Source: Schizochytrium sp. TIO01 (Eukaryota; Sar; Bigyra; Thraustochytrida; Thraustochytriidae). From it: a stretch of DNA of 64,000 nt. The position numbers were made by a program, and so were the translations under genes. This document shows positions 10,218 to 21,400 of the stretch, piece by piece. The notes beneath the pieces are model-generated. The model did no database searches. It was not told the origin of the DNA and worked only from the letters and a program-made list of their open reading frames with translations. The stretch spans positions 8,576,668-8,640,667 of the forward strand of contig SMSO01000032.1 in NCBI GenBank assembly GCA_004764695.1, written 5' to 3'. Each line of letters starts with the position of its first letter. Position 1 is the first letter of the stretch.

Positions 10218-11098
10218 AATAGCTCTGCTTTAAACTCATGGGTATCATTATGTTCTTCGTCAAATCAAATGATATAGTATTACAACACTCAATACTCCCA
10301 TGCATGCTTTAACCTATAATAATATTTTTCTGAAGAAAGTTAAAAACTAAGAAAAATCCTTAGAATACTTTATATGATCTAATTAATTTGAACCCTTGAC
10401 GTTGGAACTCCTGGATATTTCCTCGCATCCTATTATGTTCTTTAGGAAATGCTTTCTGTTTCCCAGCTATCTGAGGGTATGCAAATGGTCGAATGAACCG
10501 ACGCTTCCAAATTAATATGTATTATAGCCTTCTTCATCATGAAGGCATTCAATCAGACAACAAAATATTATTATTTGATAAACATCAAGGTCTTAAACAA
10601 AATATTATTATTTGATAAACATCAAGGTCTTAAATCAACCAAAACCTTCTTGGAAAATGATGTTATAGAACAGAACTGATCTTCTATCCTACACAAATCA
10701 TATAAAAGAAAAGGCAGCTGAAAACATTGTAGATGACACAATGTTTAACCAGGATACTATAGGAGGGAGTGACTCAATCGGGTTTAGCTGTTAGCAAGAG
10801 CTATTTTGTGGGAAACCTAACTAATGTGGAGTATTTTTGTGCAAGAACGGCAATGTCAACGGAAATCCAGAAGAAAATATGGTTTTCAATTTCAAAAATT
10901 AAGCAGGTGCCGGGCCCCCCGCTTTAGGCGGTGGAAGAATTTGTGGAGATAATAGAAAGGAGCACCATTAAAACGCTAGTTCCCCAAGTCGTTTGTGCAT
11001 GCTGCTTACACGAGAATCGTTAGATGTCCACTTTCTTGCAGATTGTACGATGCAAATGTACGGTAGATACTACGTAGCTAGAAATAGTCTTGTTAAAT
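10218..11098. other. Convergent 3' spacer
   Basis: AT-rich region between two genes ending toward each other. It contains a perfect 37-bp tandem duplication (listed separately) and otherwise nothing recognisable. Confidence 0.5.
10561..10634. repeat. 37-bp direct tandem duplication, two copies
   Basis: Copies at 10561-10597 and 10598-10634 are identical and abut, starting CAAAATATTATTATTTGATA. Perfect identity in non-coding DNA implies a recent slippage or repair event. Confidence 0.9.
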
Positions 11099-11950
11099 TT
11101 AGGAAGAGCTTCCTTGGGTAGCGTTTGAGGAGCTGTCGTCAATATACTTCTTTCTCACCTTTTTTGTGGCGACTTTCTTTGATCGCTTGGTCCTTCGCCT
11201 CTCAGAAAGACTTAATGATTTTTTAGAGGAACCCGAAGATGAAAGGGGTGACAACGAAGACGATGACGCTGTGCGCTGACTTCCTTGTTTTGATGAAGAT
11301 GCCCTTGTCGAAGTCGTTGAAGAAGTTGAAGTAATAGAAACAGAGTTTGTTGCACCTCCATGTTCGATCGTGCTATTGCTAGAGATCGATGCCATAGACC
11401 TCATTTCTGGTACACGACCCTCAGCCAAGGTGTAAAATTGTCCAGGGTTTGTTGTATGCTGAGATATCGCTGAAAGGTTTTGCCCCAAAGAGGCAACGGA
11501 CATAGCTTTGCCGCTTCCATTGCTCTTCTTGGCACCTTTTTTTTTGTTGCTCTTTGTCTTGTGATTATTACCAGCATTGTCGCCGTTTTGATTATCGAAC
11601 TCGAGATCTTTGTCCTGGTCGTCATTACTCTTCGTGTTCGTGTTTTTGTCGTTGTTGGCTTGGGCTTGTAGCTTCACCCGCTGTCGGTGTCGTTTAGCTC
11701 TTTTCGCGGAGGCTGTTTGTTTAGGGACAATAGTAATCTTTCCTTGGTCTCGCGCCTCCCTTACTATGGGGATTGCGGCTGCCATGAAGGCATCAAAGCG
11801 GCCTTGGATGGTAGCCTCGTTGTCTTCACACAGCTCGTTTATCTGCCGCAGCATTTCTTCAGTGAGCCTCACTCTTTTGTTAATAGCAGCAGCTGCCTCG
11901 AGGGCAGTGCTGTCGCCTCCCCGAGGTTCATTTTGGGGTTGTTGCAGCAT
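11099..11950 (-). CDS. Hypothetical Lys/Ser-rich protein with N-terminal helical segment
   Basis: 283 aa from the first ATG (11950); an upstream in-frame TTG was not used. Residues 20-75 predict as ordered helices (LTEEMLRQINELCEDNE, FDAFMAAAIPIVREARDQGK). The rest is low complexity: a Lys/Arg block, an Asn/Asp-rich stretch, a KSNKKKGAKK block, then serine/threonine-rich sequence and a strongly basic C-terminus (SERRRTKRSKKVATKKVRKK). Basic clusters of this kind act as nuclear localisation or nucleic-acid-binding tails, so a nuclear or nucleolar location is plausible but unproved. No family recognised. The 5' leader carries four 13-bp repeats. Confidence 0.65.
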   Translation of the reverse strand: MLQQPQNEPRGGDSTALEAAAAINKRVRLTEEMLRQINELCEDNEATIQGRFDAFMAAAIPIVREARDQGKITIVPKQTASAKRAKRHRQRVKLQAQANNDKNTNTKSNDDQDKDLEFDNQNGDNAGNNHKTKSNKKKGAKKSNGSGKAMSVASLGQNLSAISQHTTNPGQFYTLAEGRVPEMRSMASISSNSTIEHGGATNSVSITSTSSTTSTRASSSKQGSQRTASSSSLSPLSSSGSSKKSLSLSERRRTKRSKKVATKKVRKKYIDDSSSNATQGSSS

Positions 11951-12004
11951 AACGACCAAGGTGCGGATAGCTAGACTCGCAGCAGGAAGAGTGGTCCGCC
12001 AAGT

Positions 12005-12055
12005 CTTGCGCCTAAGCCTTGCGCCTAAGCCTTGCGCCTAAGCCTTGCGCCTAAG
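12005..12055. repeat. 13-bp tandem repeat, four copies
   Basis: Unit CTTGCGCCTAAGC repeated without mismatch (last copy one base short), starting 55 bp upstream of the ATG of the Lys/Ser-rich gene, so in its leader or promoter. The AAGC/GGCGC content gives each unit a half-palindromic look. Confidence 0.9.
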
Positions 12056-12565
12056 TCTAGAAGCCCGTTCTTAACGCGGTCAACGCAAGGATGAGCTCAA
12101 AAGGCAAGTTTGGTTGTTTACTTCAACCGGAGTAAGGCCGGCTTCGACCTACAACAAAGCTGGGTTTCAATTCGCAACCGCCTTAGGCTACTCCGACGAA
12201 GACCTGTTCTGCTCACGTAAGAAAAGAGAAGATCTCAGATCGAGGCAAGCGCTCATCTAAGGCCCTGCCGAAAGACCCGATCCTCAAAACTGGGGCAGGC
12301 ACGTGAGCAAGCAAGTCCCAAGGATGCCTTGCGCGTGCCGCCCCGTGACCGAGGCGGGCTGCGCTTTCCCGAAGCCCCGATTGGGGTTGCCGTCGATTCG
12401 CCAATGCCGAGCGCAGTTGGGCTGCCTCCTCGGCGGTCAATTCTGAGCAATCATGAGCAAAGAGGAGCACAATACACTATACCTACTACGCAGGAAAGTA
12501 CTACTGCCTCTAGAGAAAGAAAAGAACATTCAACTAATTACACTCAGTTAGTCCATAGTAAACAC

Positions 12566-12599
<34 letters not shown>
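12566..12599. repeat. (GCAA)n microsatellite
   Basis: About eight perfect GCAA units. Confidence 0.95.
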
Positions 12600-12849
12600 T
12601 ATTCCTCTAGAAACAGTAAGCAACCAGCAAACAATGAATAGACTATCCATCCATCACTCAACCAAACAAACACCTCAGGCCCAAACCCAGGTCTCGCTTG
12701 CCCACCTCCAGCATACCAGGCAGCCAAGCCACCACGCCAGCATCAAAGTACATGCCATTTATCCACACATACATTTTTGCACACCACAAAGCTCACAACA
12801 GCCATAACGCTGCCTCCACACATCCACCTACCCACCCACCCGCATAGGC

Positions 12850-12903
12850 CAGCCAGCCAGCCAGCAACCCAGCAAACAAGCAAACAAGCAAACAAGCAAA
12901 CAA
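12850..12903. repeat. (AGCC)n followed by (AAACAAGC)n
   Basis: A short AGCC run passes into an 8-bp repeat made of two related tetramers, AAAC and AAGC. Confidence 0.9.
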
Positions 12904-13002
12904 TCAAGTCAATCAAGTCAAGTCGGTCCATGGCCTTCGACAATCAACAATCAAACGCTCCATCCTCAAGTTTGCAAGACATTTATTTACTTATCTTCGC
13001 CT

Positions 13003-13024
13003 TCCATCCATCCATCCATCCATT
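13003..13024. repeat. (CATC)n microsatellite
   Basis: Five perfect CATC/CCAT units. Confidence 0.9.
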
Positions 13025-13475
13025 CCACCATAGCTAGTGACTGCCCAATCGACTGGCGTAGGGCAGCGGAACGTTCAGAACGCTCGCTCTCTCAGCCAGC
13101 GAGGTCGAGCTCTCAAGGCAGGCAGCAGCCAGGCAGCCTTCTTGGGCAAGCAAGCCTCGCTGCGTGCGGGCGGGCGGGCAGGATTTTGAGAGCGCGGTCC
13201 GCTTCGAGGCAGAAGGGTTCATGGCGAGATGTGGGCCGGAAGGTAGCGCAGTGGCGGAGAAGTGACACCACTTCTCCGCCGGTTGTTGAGGTATGGGCGC
13301 TAGCAGGCGGCCAAGCGGGTGCTCAAGGAACTGTGGTACGGCGCCAGAGCAGCGCGAGATTTCTTGGAATTAGCTGGCCTTCTCCGAAGTGCACGCGCGG
13401 CGCGTGGACCTCCTCGCGGGAGCACTCGCTGACTGACTGACAGCGGCAAAGCGCGCACATGCATGCATGCATATG

Positions 13476-13616
13476 CATACATACATACATACATACATAC
13501 ATACATACATACATACATACATACATACATACATACATACATACATACATACATACATACATACATACATACATACATACATACATACATACATACATAC
13601 ATACATACATACATAC
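13476..13616. repeat. (CATA)n microsatellite, about 35 units
   Basis: About 141 bp of uninterrupted CATA. It is preceded by GCATGCATGCATATGCATAC and followed by a GCGCG-rich palindromic stretch. Translations of this array (long YVCM or IHTY chains) are artefacts. Confidence 0.97.
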
Positions 13617-13651
13617 GCGCGAGGCGCGTGATCGCACGCGTGCATGCGCAT

Positions 13652-13697
13652 GCATTTGCATTTGCATTTGCATTTGCATTTGCGTTTGCATTTGCAC
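13652..13697. repeat. (TTTGCA)n hexamer repeat
   Basis: About seven TTTGCA units with one substitution, 35 bp after the CATA array. Confidence 0.95.
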
Positions 13698-14279
13698 TTG
13701 ATCTGCATGCGCATGTGTCGCACGAGGCAGCGTTAAACTTGGGTTGAGGTCAGGGTTGGAGCCTCTGTGTGGGGACCCGCTCTCCGTTGCTCACGTGCCG
13801 CTTGACCTTGATTGACCTGACCTTGCTGTGGCTTTTGACCCTTTGTTGAAGCGCTGGTTAAATGCCAGGAACCGCGTGGCTATCGGTTCTTGTCTCTGGC
13901 TGCCTCGTTTGGGACCGACAGACTCGGAGTAGGGACCTCGTGAGTAGTGAGTGACCTCATCTCACGGCGAGGCCTTTCACTGAATGCTGAAGGGAGAAAA
14001 GCCGGCGACGAAATGGATGAGAACCCACGCATCGCACGATGCGAGGGATTGCTCAGCTGGGACGGCATTGAAGAAGGAGGAGGAGAAGACTAGCATGCAG
14101 GAGAGAAGTGAAGCGGAGGACTGACTGGAGACAGTTGAGGAGGAGACCGACCCTGAGGGAGGCTTGCTGAGGGAGGAAACGATTTAGAGCTCTCTCTATG
14201 AAAGCGTCGAGGATGTGAATATCTTTGGCTGAGGGAGGGCCGAGGTGCCTGGGCATTGGGCGGAATGCCTTTGTCTGCC

Positions 14280-14371
14280 TCTGTCTATCTCTCTGTTTAT
14301 CTCTCTGTTTATCTCTCTGTCTGTCTCTCTGTCTGTCTCTCTGTCTGTCTCTCTGTCTATCTCTCTGTCTA
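14280..14371. repeat. CTCTCTGTCTGT-type 12-bp repeat
   Basis: Pyrimidine-rich array of about seven 12-bp units that vary between CTGTCTGT and CTGTTTAT; one strand is nearly all pyrimidine. Confidence 0.93.
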
Positions 14372-15915
14372 CTTGGCGGCGCTCGAATGGACCAAATGAA
14401 ACCACCGTTCTAGTTTTAGGTTACTTCCTACCTATCCCCTACTACGAATGCGACTGGGAGAACGAGATCTGTGGGTTTCCAGTGTCCGGGTTCCGATCGC
14501 TCACTGTACCTGCAGGCCTGTTGCGAACAATACGAACATCAATTCGTATCGCGGAAATACTCATCGAACTACTACTAGGAAAACCTTGTAGCTGCTGGGA
14601 ACGCGAGTTCTAAGGCCTTCTAGGGAGCGATATACGAGGTCGTGGCTAGCAGGTTGTTTTCTGTTTATCGCATACCCTCCCAACAAAGATGCGCACCTTT
14701 TTTCTCAAGTACGAAAGTTTGTTGTGGTATATGAAAATTATGTTTCTTACAAAACGCATTCAGGACAAGGGAAAAGGGAGTGAAAAAAGCTACTCGAGTC
14801 AACGACATTTATGTCCGCACAGAATCTATAGCAAATAGTGCACAGCACACAGCGTGCAGCACACAGCAAAGCGCTCCGCGGACAACTTCGGGAACTATGA
14901 AAGGAGATACTATGTGTTCAGCTTTCACAGTGTCGAAGCTAGGTAGCTCGGTATTGTTAGAAATGAAAATAGATATGCCTCGAAAGTAACAAAAACAAAC
15001 CAATACATACTCTGTTCCTTAATTGCTAGCTAGTAATATGGTGAGATGCTGTTTTCAGATACATCAATTTTATCCCAAACTGTCCTTTCGTAAAGTGATT
15101 TTCTGCAATGAAATGGCCAGTTATTGATTGCCAAATATAGTGCAGGAGTGTGGCTTCATATGGCCTCATGACTCACAACATGCAACAAAGAAAGGTTGTT
15201 AAAGCACGGCAAAATGAATCAAAGGTTGGAGTACAGATGCGAGTTTGGTTTGCAGCTTTCTTTCGTAATCTAATAGACTATGACCTCTAGATATTTATTT
15301 AATTTTGTTTTACTTTATTAAATAAGCGTATAACAAATAACGCAGTGCGAAACTGATATAGTTTCCATCATGAGCTGCTATTGTTATTGGGGGCAAACGT
15401 TGTTGATATGCTACATGACTCACATCATAACCACAATTCAATCGTGATATAGCTTAAAATTCGATAATCTTTGCGATATAAGACCAATAGCAAAAGGTGT
15501 AGTAGCTTCTATCCTAGAAATCTATCTATCGACACTAAACTATATAGTATCTGTATCTGCGTGTATCCTTTATCAGATTATTTGCTTTGCTTCGCTTTGC
15601 TTCGCTTTGCTGTCATACAATCTTTCCAGAATCTAGCAATTCTGAAACTGCGGTATTATTTACGGCTTGCTACTGCAAATAGTGGTAATGTTGCTTTCCC
15701 CTGGTTGTATGATTTATAGTACCTTTTGCGGGCAGAGAAGACGTTTATTGTCATCAATTAATAGCGGTCTTTGCAAAGTCCTAAGTTCACCTAACCGCAC
15801 AAGAAAATTATTTTCTACTATACAAAAAAGAAAAAAAGAAAAAGTGAGTACCCGGCTAGTATAACTAACATCAGTAATTGAACCTGAATGCTGTAGTGCA
15901 ACGTTTTACCACCGT

Positions 15916-17034
15916 TCAATTTGCTTCAAGATTTGACTTGGGTGAGGCCGGGTTTGACTGGACACTAGATATTGCGTTCGATGTCATCGGTGCTGAAGGC
16001 TGAACCCGTGAATCATTACTAGTAGATTGGCGTTTGATATACGTAGCTGCTGAGCCACCATCTCGTATCGATGAGCGCGCCCGTTTCATGGTACCATTAG
16101 TAGAGCTATTAAGTTTCCCATTCGATATAGAAGTAAGAAGCCTGAGGAACATGCGAGGACGCAGTAAAGATAACAAAAATAAGGACGCAATGGCCTCTAG
16201 AAGACAGGGTATAAAATAAGCAGCCACAAAGCGGTATTTGTAAAAAGATAGGGTCTTATAAGCATCTTCAAAAGTTGTTCGAACCATCCATCCAGCTATA
16301 AAGATGACATAGATTGTTGCTATGATCATTAAACCCCGAACATACCGAAAAATGGAGACAATTACAGGAAATGCTGAATGGTCTGACCGGTTTCGCAGCG
16401 ATTTCCACACGGATGTGCATAACTTGTACAACTTCTTAATTCGATATAGATAAAATAGGCCAACACCAATGAATGAGATTTCGAAAAGACGAGACCAAAC
16501 ATGAGCAAAGTGATGAGCATAGTGATTGCCAATCACAGAAATAGTTCCCAAAATTGCACTGAGTGCACAGCATAAGGCCGTTAGGAATAAAGGTGAATAA
16601 CTTCGCTTTGATGATGAAAACGGATTGGTTACCATGATGAGGAGCTGCTCAAAAGTAAATACACAAAACAAATGCATAGATGATAGCGCAACAAATCCCA
16701 GCACCCAAAATGAAGATACAAGATCAAAAGGACAAAACGAATAAAGATCACCTCCAGTGCACCCCGACATGATGACTCGGCACAAGCTGAATATTATGCT
16801 AACAGTGTATGTAATAGTTCGACCATTCCTGTTCTTGTTAATGCCGTAAATCATCTCGTCACAAAGCATGATTATTGAAAATGCCAGCGCAAGTATTTGT
16901 AGAATAAGAATAATTTTGCTCAAACCTAGGAAAGTTCGAGCCAACGATTCATCTAGATACTCGAGCAAATTGTGTCTACAGCCATTTGTTACATTGTCCA
17001 CGGAGGTGTTTGCAGGTTGGCTGCAGGTAGCCAT
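15916..17034 (-). CDS. Seven-helix integral membrane protein of unknown family
   Basis: 372 aa from an ATG at 17034. Seven hydrophobic segments are visible: about 40-62, 74-94, 104-133, 147-168, 180-200, 229-252 and 268-292. An N-terminal tail of about 35 residues with NTS and a C-terminal tail of about 75 polar residues, rich in Ser/Asn/Arg (298-372), flank the bundle. The topology (polar N-tail, seven helices, Ser/Thr-rich C-tail) resembles a G-protein-coupled receptor, but no DRY or NPxxY motif is present, so receptor function is only a possibility. No signal peptide. Single exon; flanked on both sides by long gene-free stretches. Confidence 0.75.
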   Translation of the reverse strand: MATCSQPANTSVDNVTNGCRHNLLEYLDESLARTFLGLSKIILILQILALAFSIIMLCDEMIYGINKNRNGRTITYTVSIIFSLCRVIMSGCTGGDLYSFCPFDLVSSFWVLGFVALSSMHLFCVFTFEQLLIMVTNPFSSSKRSYSPLFLTALCCALSAILGTISVIGNHYAHHFAHVWSRLFEISFIGVGLFYLYRIKKLYKLCTSVWKSLRNRSDHSAFPVIVSIFRYVRGLMIIATIYVIFIAGWMVRTTFEDAYKTLSFYKYRFVAAYFIPCLLEAIASLFLLSLLRPRMFLRLLTSISNGKLNSSTNGTMKRARSSIRDGGSAATYIKRQSTSNDSRVQPSAPMTSNAISSVQSNPASPKSNLEAN

Positions 17035-18426
17035 TATTTGATGGCTGGTAAGGCGAGCATGTATCGAGGTTATTGTAAATGCGACGCCGCCGTCGCATGC
17101 ACAGTACCCAAGCCTCCGTGTTGTTGTTTTGAATGAGGATTGTTCAGAGAGTCTAAAAAATAACTATATTATGACGAGTGCACCTTGTGCGCACTCCGTT
17201 ATCCTCTCTCTATAGAACGCCTCTACTTGGGAACAACTGACATCTTTTAGTTAATACAGGATTGGTTCATGTAAAAATCATACTTATATTTGCAATCACT
17301 TTTACTCCAAACCGCTCCGTCGAATCCACCCTTCCCGTATTATTTACCACAGCCGTACAGTTTCGTGCTAGCTTTAATAATATTCAATCGCGTCAGACAA
17401 GTTTAACGCGAAAAAGATCCGTTGCACAGTTGGTAGTTTTTTTAGTTTTTCCCCCCAAAAAGAAGATCTTTTTCTCACTTATCTTATTGTTTATTTTTTA
17501 ATTTATTTTTTTAATATTAGATTAAAATTGAATAATAATGATAATAATGATACAATAGTAATAATAAAGATCTCGGACTAAATAGACCTATGTAGCTGAC
17601 GAGATAATGGCCTCGTTTTAATGTGTTCATGCCTTGATTGTACTTTCCTTAGCTTTACACGCAAAAAAAAAATATGTCGGGCCGACTGAATTTAACAATG
17701 GCGACTGAAGCTGAGTAAAGTCATCTTCTTCAATGGATAGTATCAAAATAAAGGGTGATAGAACGGTTGAAACAAAAGGAAAAGAACATAGATATCAATT
17801 AATTCGTTATCGACAAACTTCCAAAAGCAGGTTTCTGTTGGCTTTAAGTCGAAATATTTTGATAATTTGAGCAGTTTGAATTTGCACACGTACTTCTGTC
17901 CATGAAGTGTCCATATGCTGTTAAATAGAGTTAAAGCGAAAATCTGGTTTTGCCTATGCGTTGTGTTTTGATGGAATTGCATGTTATTACTATGTATGAC
18001 TCACGTTTTTCTGTTAGCAGCTTCTTCGTATAATACGTTAGATGAACTTGTCACAGTAACTAGTGAACAGAATTTGCAGTTTTGTACTACAATGTTTAAA
18101 AGTGGAAGATACGGGGCTTTCACAATAGCAGATACGAGCAAAATGGTTCTATTCATTTATAGCAGAAAAGATGTTCCCTAAGCATCACAATTCAAAGTAA
18201 TTGCGTGACATGTGTTAGCTGCTCAATCTAGTAATTGCGTGTAAACATGTACGAAGAAAAGAGAATGTAAATGAATAACGCAATCTCCCTGGCGTTTTAA
18301 AGTGTTCCAGAAGTGTTTATTTCTGCCGGGTTAGAAACTAGCTAAAATAACAACAACAAATTTTTTGGGGGAAGAACTAGAATCTACAGTTTAAAAACAG
18401 TTTACTAAATTTGCAATGATACAAGC
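17035..18426. other. AT-rich intergenic spacer
   Basis: Upstream region of the membrane protein and 3' side of the C1-C2 gene. Contains A/T homopolymers at 17440-17520 and an A9 run near 17660. No gene seen. Confidence 0.5.
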
Positions 18427-21400
18427 TTAACATGCTATACTTTGCTGCAGCGAAGAAGCTTGTTTTCTGTTTCGCAAAATTCGAGAAAAGCTTTCTGTTG
18501 AGAATGACGAGGTGTTCGTCCGTGGTGGTGGTATTGGGAATGCCCTTGTTTCAAGGTGAGGAGCAAATGATACCCTCTGTGTAGAACAAACAAACTGATG
18601 TCCAACATCATCAATGGTCACTAGTCGGCTCCATAGGGCTACCATTCGTTGCCAGATTACTTTCAAAATACTTTCGGTCGATGGTGCTTCGGTAGAAGAA
18701 TTTAAAATCTTTTGCTGGAGGGTGTCGCGAAGTATGGGCGGCGAAGTTAAAAGCAGTAACCCAATATATAAACTTGTGCGACTTGCGAAAGGAAAACAGG
18801 AATATAGCAAACAGCAACCAGAAAACGACAGCCCCAAAACCAAAAGAATGATCTCAATAGCATCCGAAGCAAATGAGTTCGCACGACTTAAACAAAGAGC
18901 AAGTTTTTCACCAGCATCAGCAATATCCCCTGTCAATTCCTGCACCCAGCGAATCTCACGCCACACTAATGCCGTTTTCTCGATAAGATTGAGACCTCGC
19001 TTTGGATCATCGATTTGATGATTCCAAACAAAGAAATCTTCCGACATTGGCTCGCGAGGGAAAACAATGTCTTCAGGTCGATTATACAAGTGTCCGGAGA
19101 GGGGAATACTGATTTCAGAAGGTGCATCGTCGGCATTTTGAAAGAAAAAGGAGCTTACAGATGACCTACGCGGAGAAGTTGAAGACCCACTTTGCACAGA
19201 ACCTACGTCGGTGTCAACGCTATCTGAATGCAATACGCGTTGCTGCTCCGTATCTAATGGAAGGCGGTCTACACATGAACCTCCTTGTTGCTTCCGTGAG
19301 GGTCTCTTGTCTCGCATTCTTTCACCACATCCATCTTCCTTCTCTTGATGCACGTCATCAATAAAATTCTCATCATCTTCCTCTTCCTCAGCATCTGTAA
19401 GGCAAACAGTATCCTCACATTGTGTTACAGCCACTTGAACAGAGGAAGCATTCGAGCCTGCGCTCCATTTTCTCCTGGTAAAAAAAACATTTTCCATGTG
19501 AGCTTTGGCAGCATAAAACGCATTCGGTGGATGTTGAGAGCTAGGCAATGGCGCTTGCAGCTTTGTGCCTTGTTTGTCTTCCTCAGTCTCAGGCAATGCC
19601 ACTCTCTTCGTAGGAATTTTGCGAACAGTTTCCCAATTCATGCATAGATCGTGTCCAGAAAAGTAGAACCTGCTAATGGCTGTTGAGCACATCGTAAACA
19701 CAACCGGCATGCTCCAGGTTGGTAGAATAAAGAAGAATGCAAAAGCAACAAACCAAAAGGATAACGATACCCATGGTTGTTTCCATGATCGAACCCCGTC
19801 AAAAAAGGCGCAGGGTGCGTGAATAAAGTGTCTGTACCAATACGAGCGAACAATTCTAATGCGCACAGCATTTCTTCGAATTTCTACCAGTGCACCGAGA
19901 GTATCTTTCATTTTGGCTGGTCGATACGCATTGCGAATCGAATCATTTGCTTCACCAGGTCGCAAGGGGTTGAGATAGAGCTTCCAGAGTGACCGTTGAT
20001 CAATAAAGAGTGTCGTAGTAAAACGAAGTTTAACATAACCAAGGCTGACCTTGGGGAAATCAAGACCACTCTTGTCAATGATTGGTACAGCTGGACGTAC
20101 GCGGCATTTTTGAGATTTTCCCGGCCGTGGATAAATTTCGAACCATTGTTCAAAGCTTTCAAGCAGATGCAATATTGGGACATTCACTTGCCCAAGTACA
20201 TAATAGCTAGCGAAGGACATTGCACGTGCGGGTTTGTAAATAACAAGCTCAAAATCACTAGCCAAGTCTGTAAGCTCAAAGACATAAGGCTTTTCATACT
20301 CCCAAACAGCTTTCTCTTGCGTTTTAACTTGTTGTTGCGGTGACAGGGGTGAACGTTTGAGTTGCTTCTTGGCGTTTTCATCTATTTTTTCAGGAGTTTT
20401 TTTACTATGAACGCTTGTTGTTGACTCCCCTCTCTCCCTCGTCTTGAAAGCATTTTCCTTCTCGAGGCCCTCCAATCTAGGTGAGTAGTGCCACGTCTCT
20501 CCTAGACTCATAGAGTACCCCATTGCTTTTGATAGCTCTGGCTCTAAGATAGGTCGGCTCCCGTCGCGTCCAATTTGTCTTGTTTCCATAATTTGAACTT
20601 GAACTCTACCTATAGTATTCTCTGTTAGCTCATAGTCTTCCTCTTCCTCCCTCGCCTCGCCCATCAATCCTTCTTCCTCTTCATCTACATCTGTTCCTTC
20701 CTCTTCTTCATTATCATTGGCCTTCACCAGAGCATGGTTTGCCCTACCACCTTGATGGGCATATATTTCCTCAGAACTCTTCAGTTCGTTGTCAGCTCGA
20801 GATGATGTTTTCTGCTCAGGCCGTGATCTCTGATCCTCCTCCACCTGACAGAGCGACTTAGTTTCCTCCTCTTCGTCAAGATCCTCTTTAAATTCCTCTT
20901 CTGCCTTTTGCCGACCTTTGCAACCTTGAACTAAATCTAGAGTGTCTACTTTCTGCTGTTCTTTTATTGCGTTTTCTGTCCCATCTAGATGTGCCTTTGG
21001 TGCTGCTTGTCCCACTGGCCCTCGCAACTTTTCTTCCCGAAGATATACATCGCATTCTTCTGCGTATACTTCTTTAAGCTCGCACGTCTGCCTCCAACCA
21101 TCGACTGATAATGATTTTACGGGAGGGGTTTCTCTCTTCGAGGAGGCTTTGCGATTGAGTGTGAGCGAGGATAGGCTGCAAGATATGCGCTGTTGAGCGC
21201 CGAGGGCAGCACTCTGGAGGGAGCTCGAAGACTCCCCTACGCCCAGGATGTGTAACCGGGAGTCCTGCACATTAGCGCTCTCAGTTTCAGGTTCCCACTT
21301 CAAGGCCTGCACAGGCGAGGTATCAACAAAGCTTTCAGCGGAGGTGGACGAAGTTGAAACTGATGTTAAGATGGCCCTCATGGATTTGGGTTCTAAAACA

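Larger units (their letters stand above)
11951..15915. other. Gene-free, microsatellite-rich region
   Basis: Almost 4 kb without a convincing gene. ORFs here are translations of short repeats. It holds arrays of AAGC, AGCC, AAACAAGC, CATC, CATA, TTTGCA and CTCTCTGTCTGT units (listed individually). GC-rich, CpG-containing islands (12240-12420, 13050-13460, 13740-14250) alternate with AT-rich DNA from 14640 on. Confidence 0.6.

Noticed and set aside
13300-13747. Long repetitive ORFs through the CATA array
   Set aside because: Pure translation of a tetranucleotide repeat in several frames and both strands.
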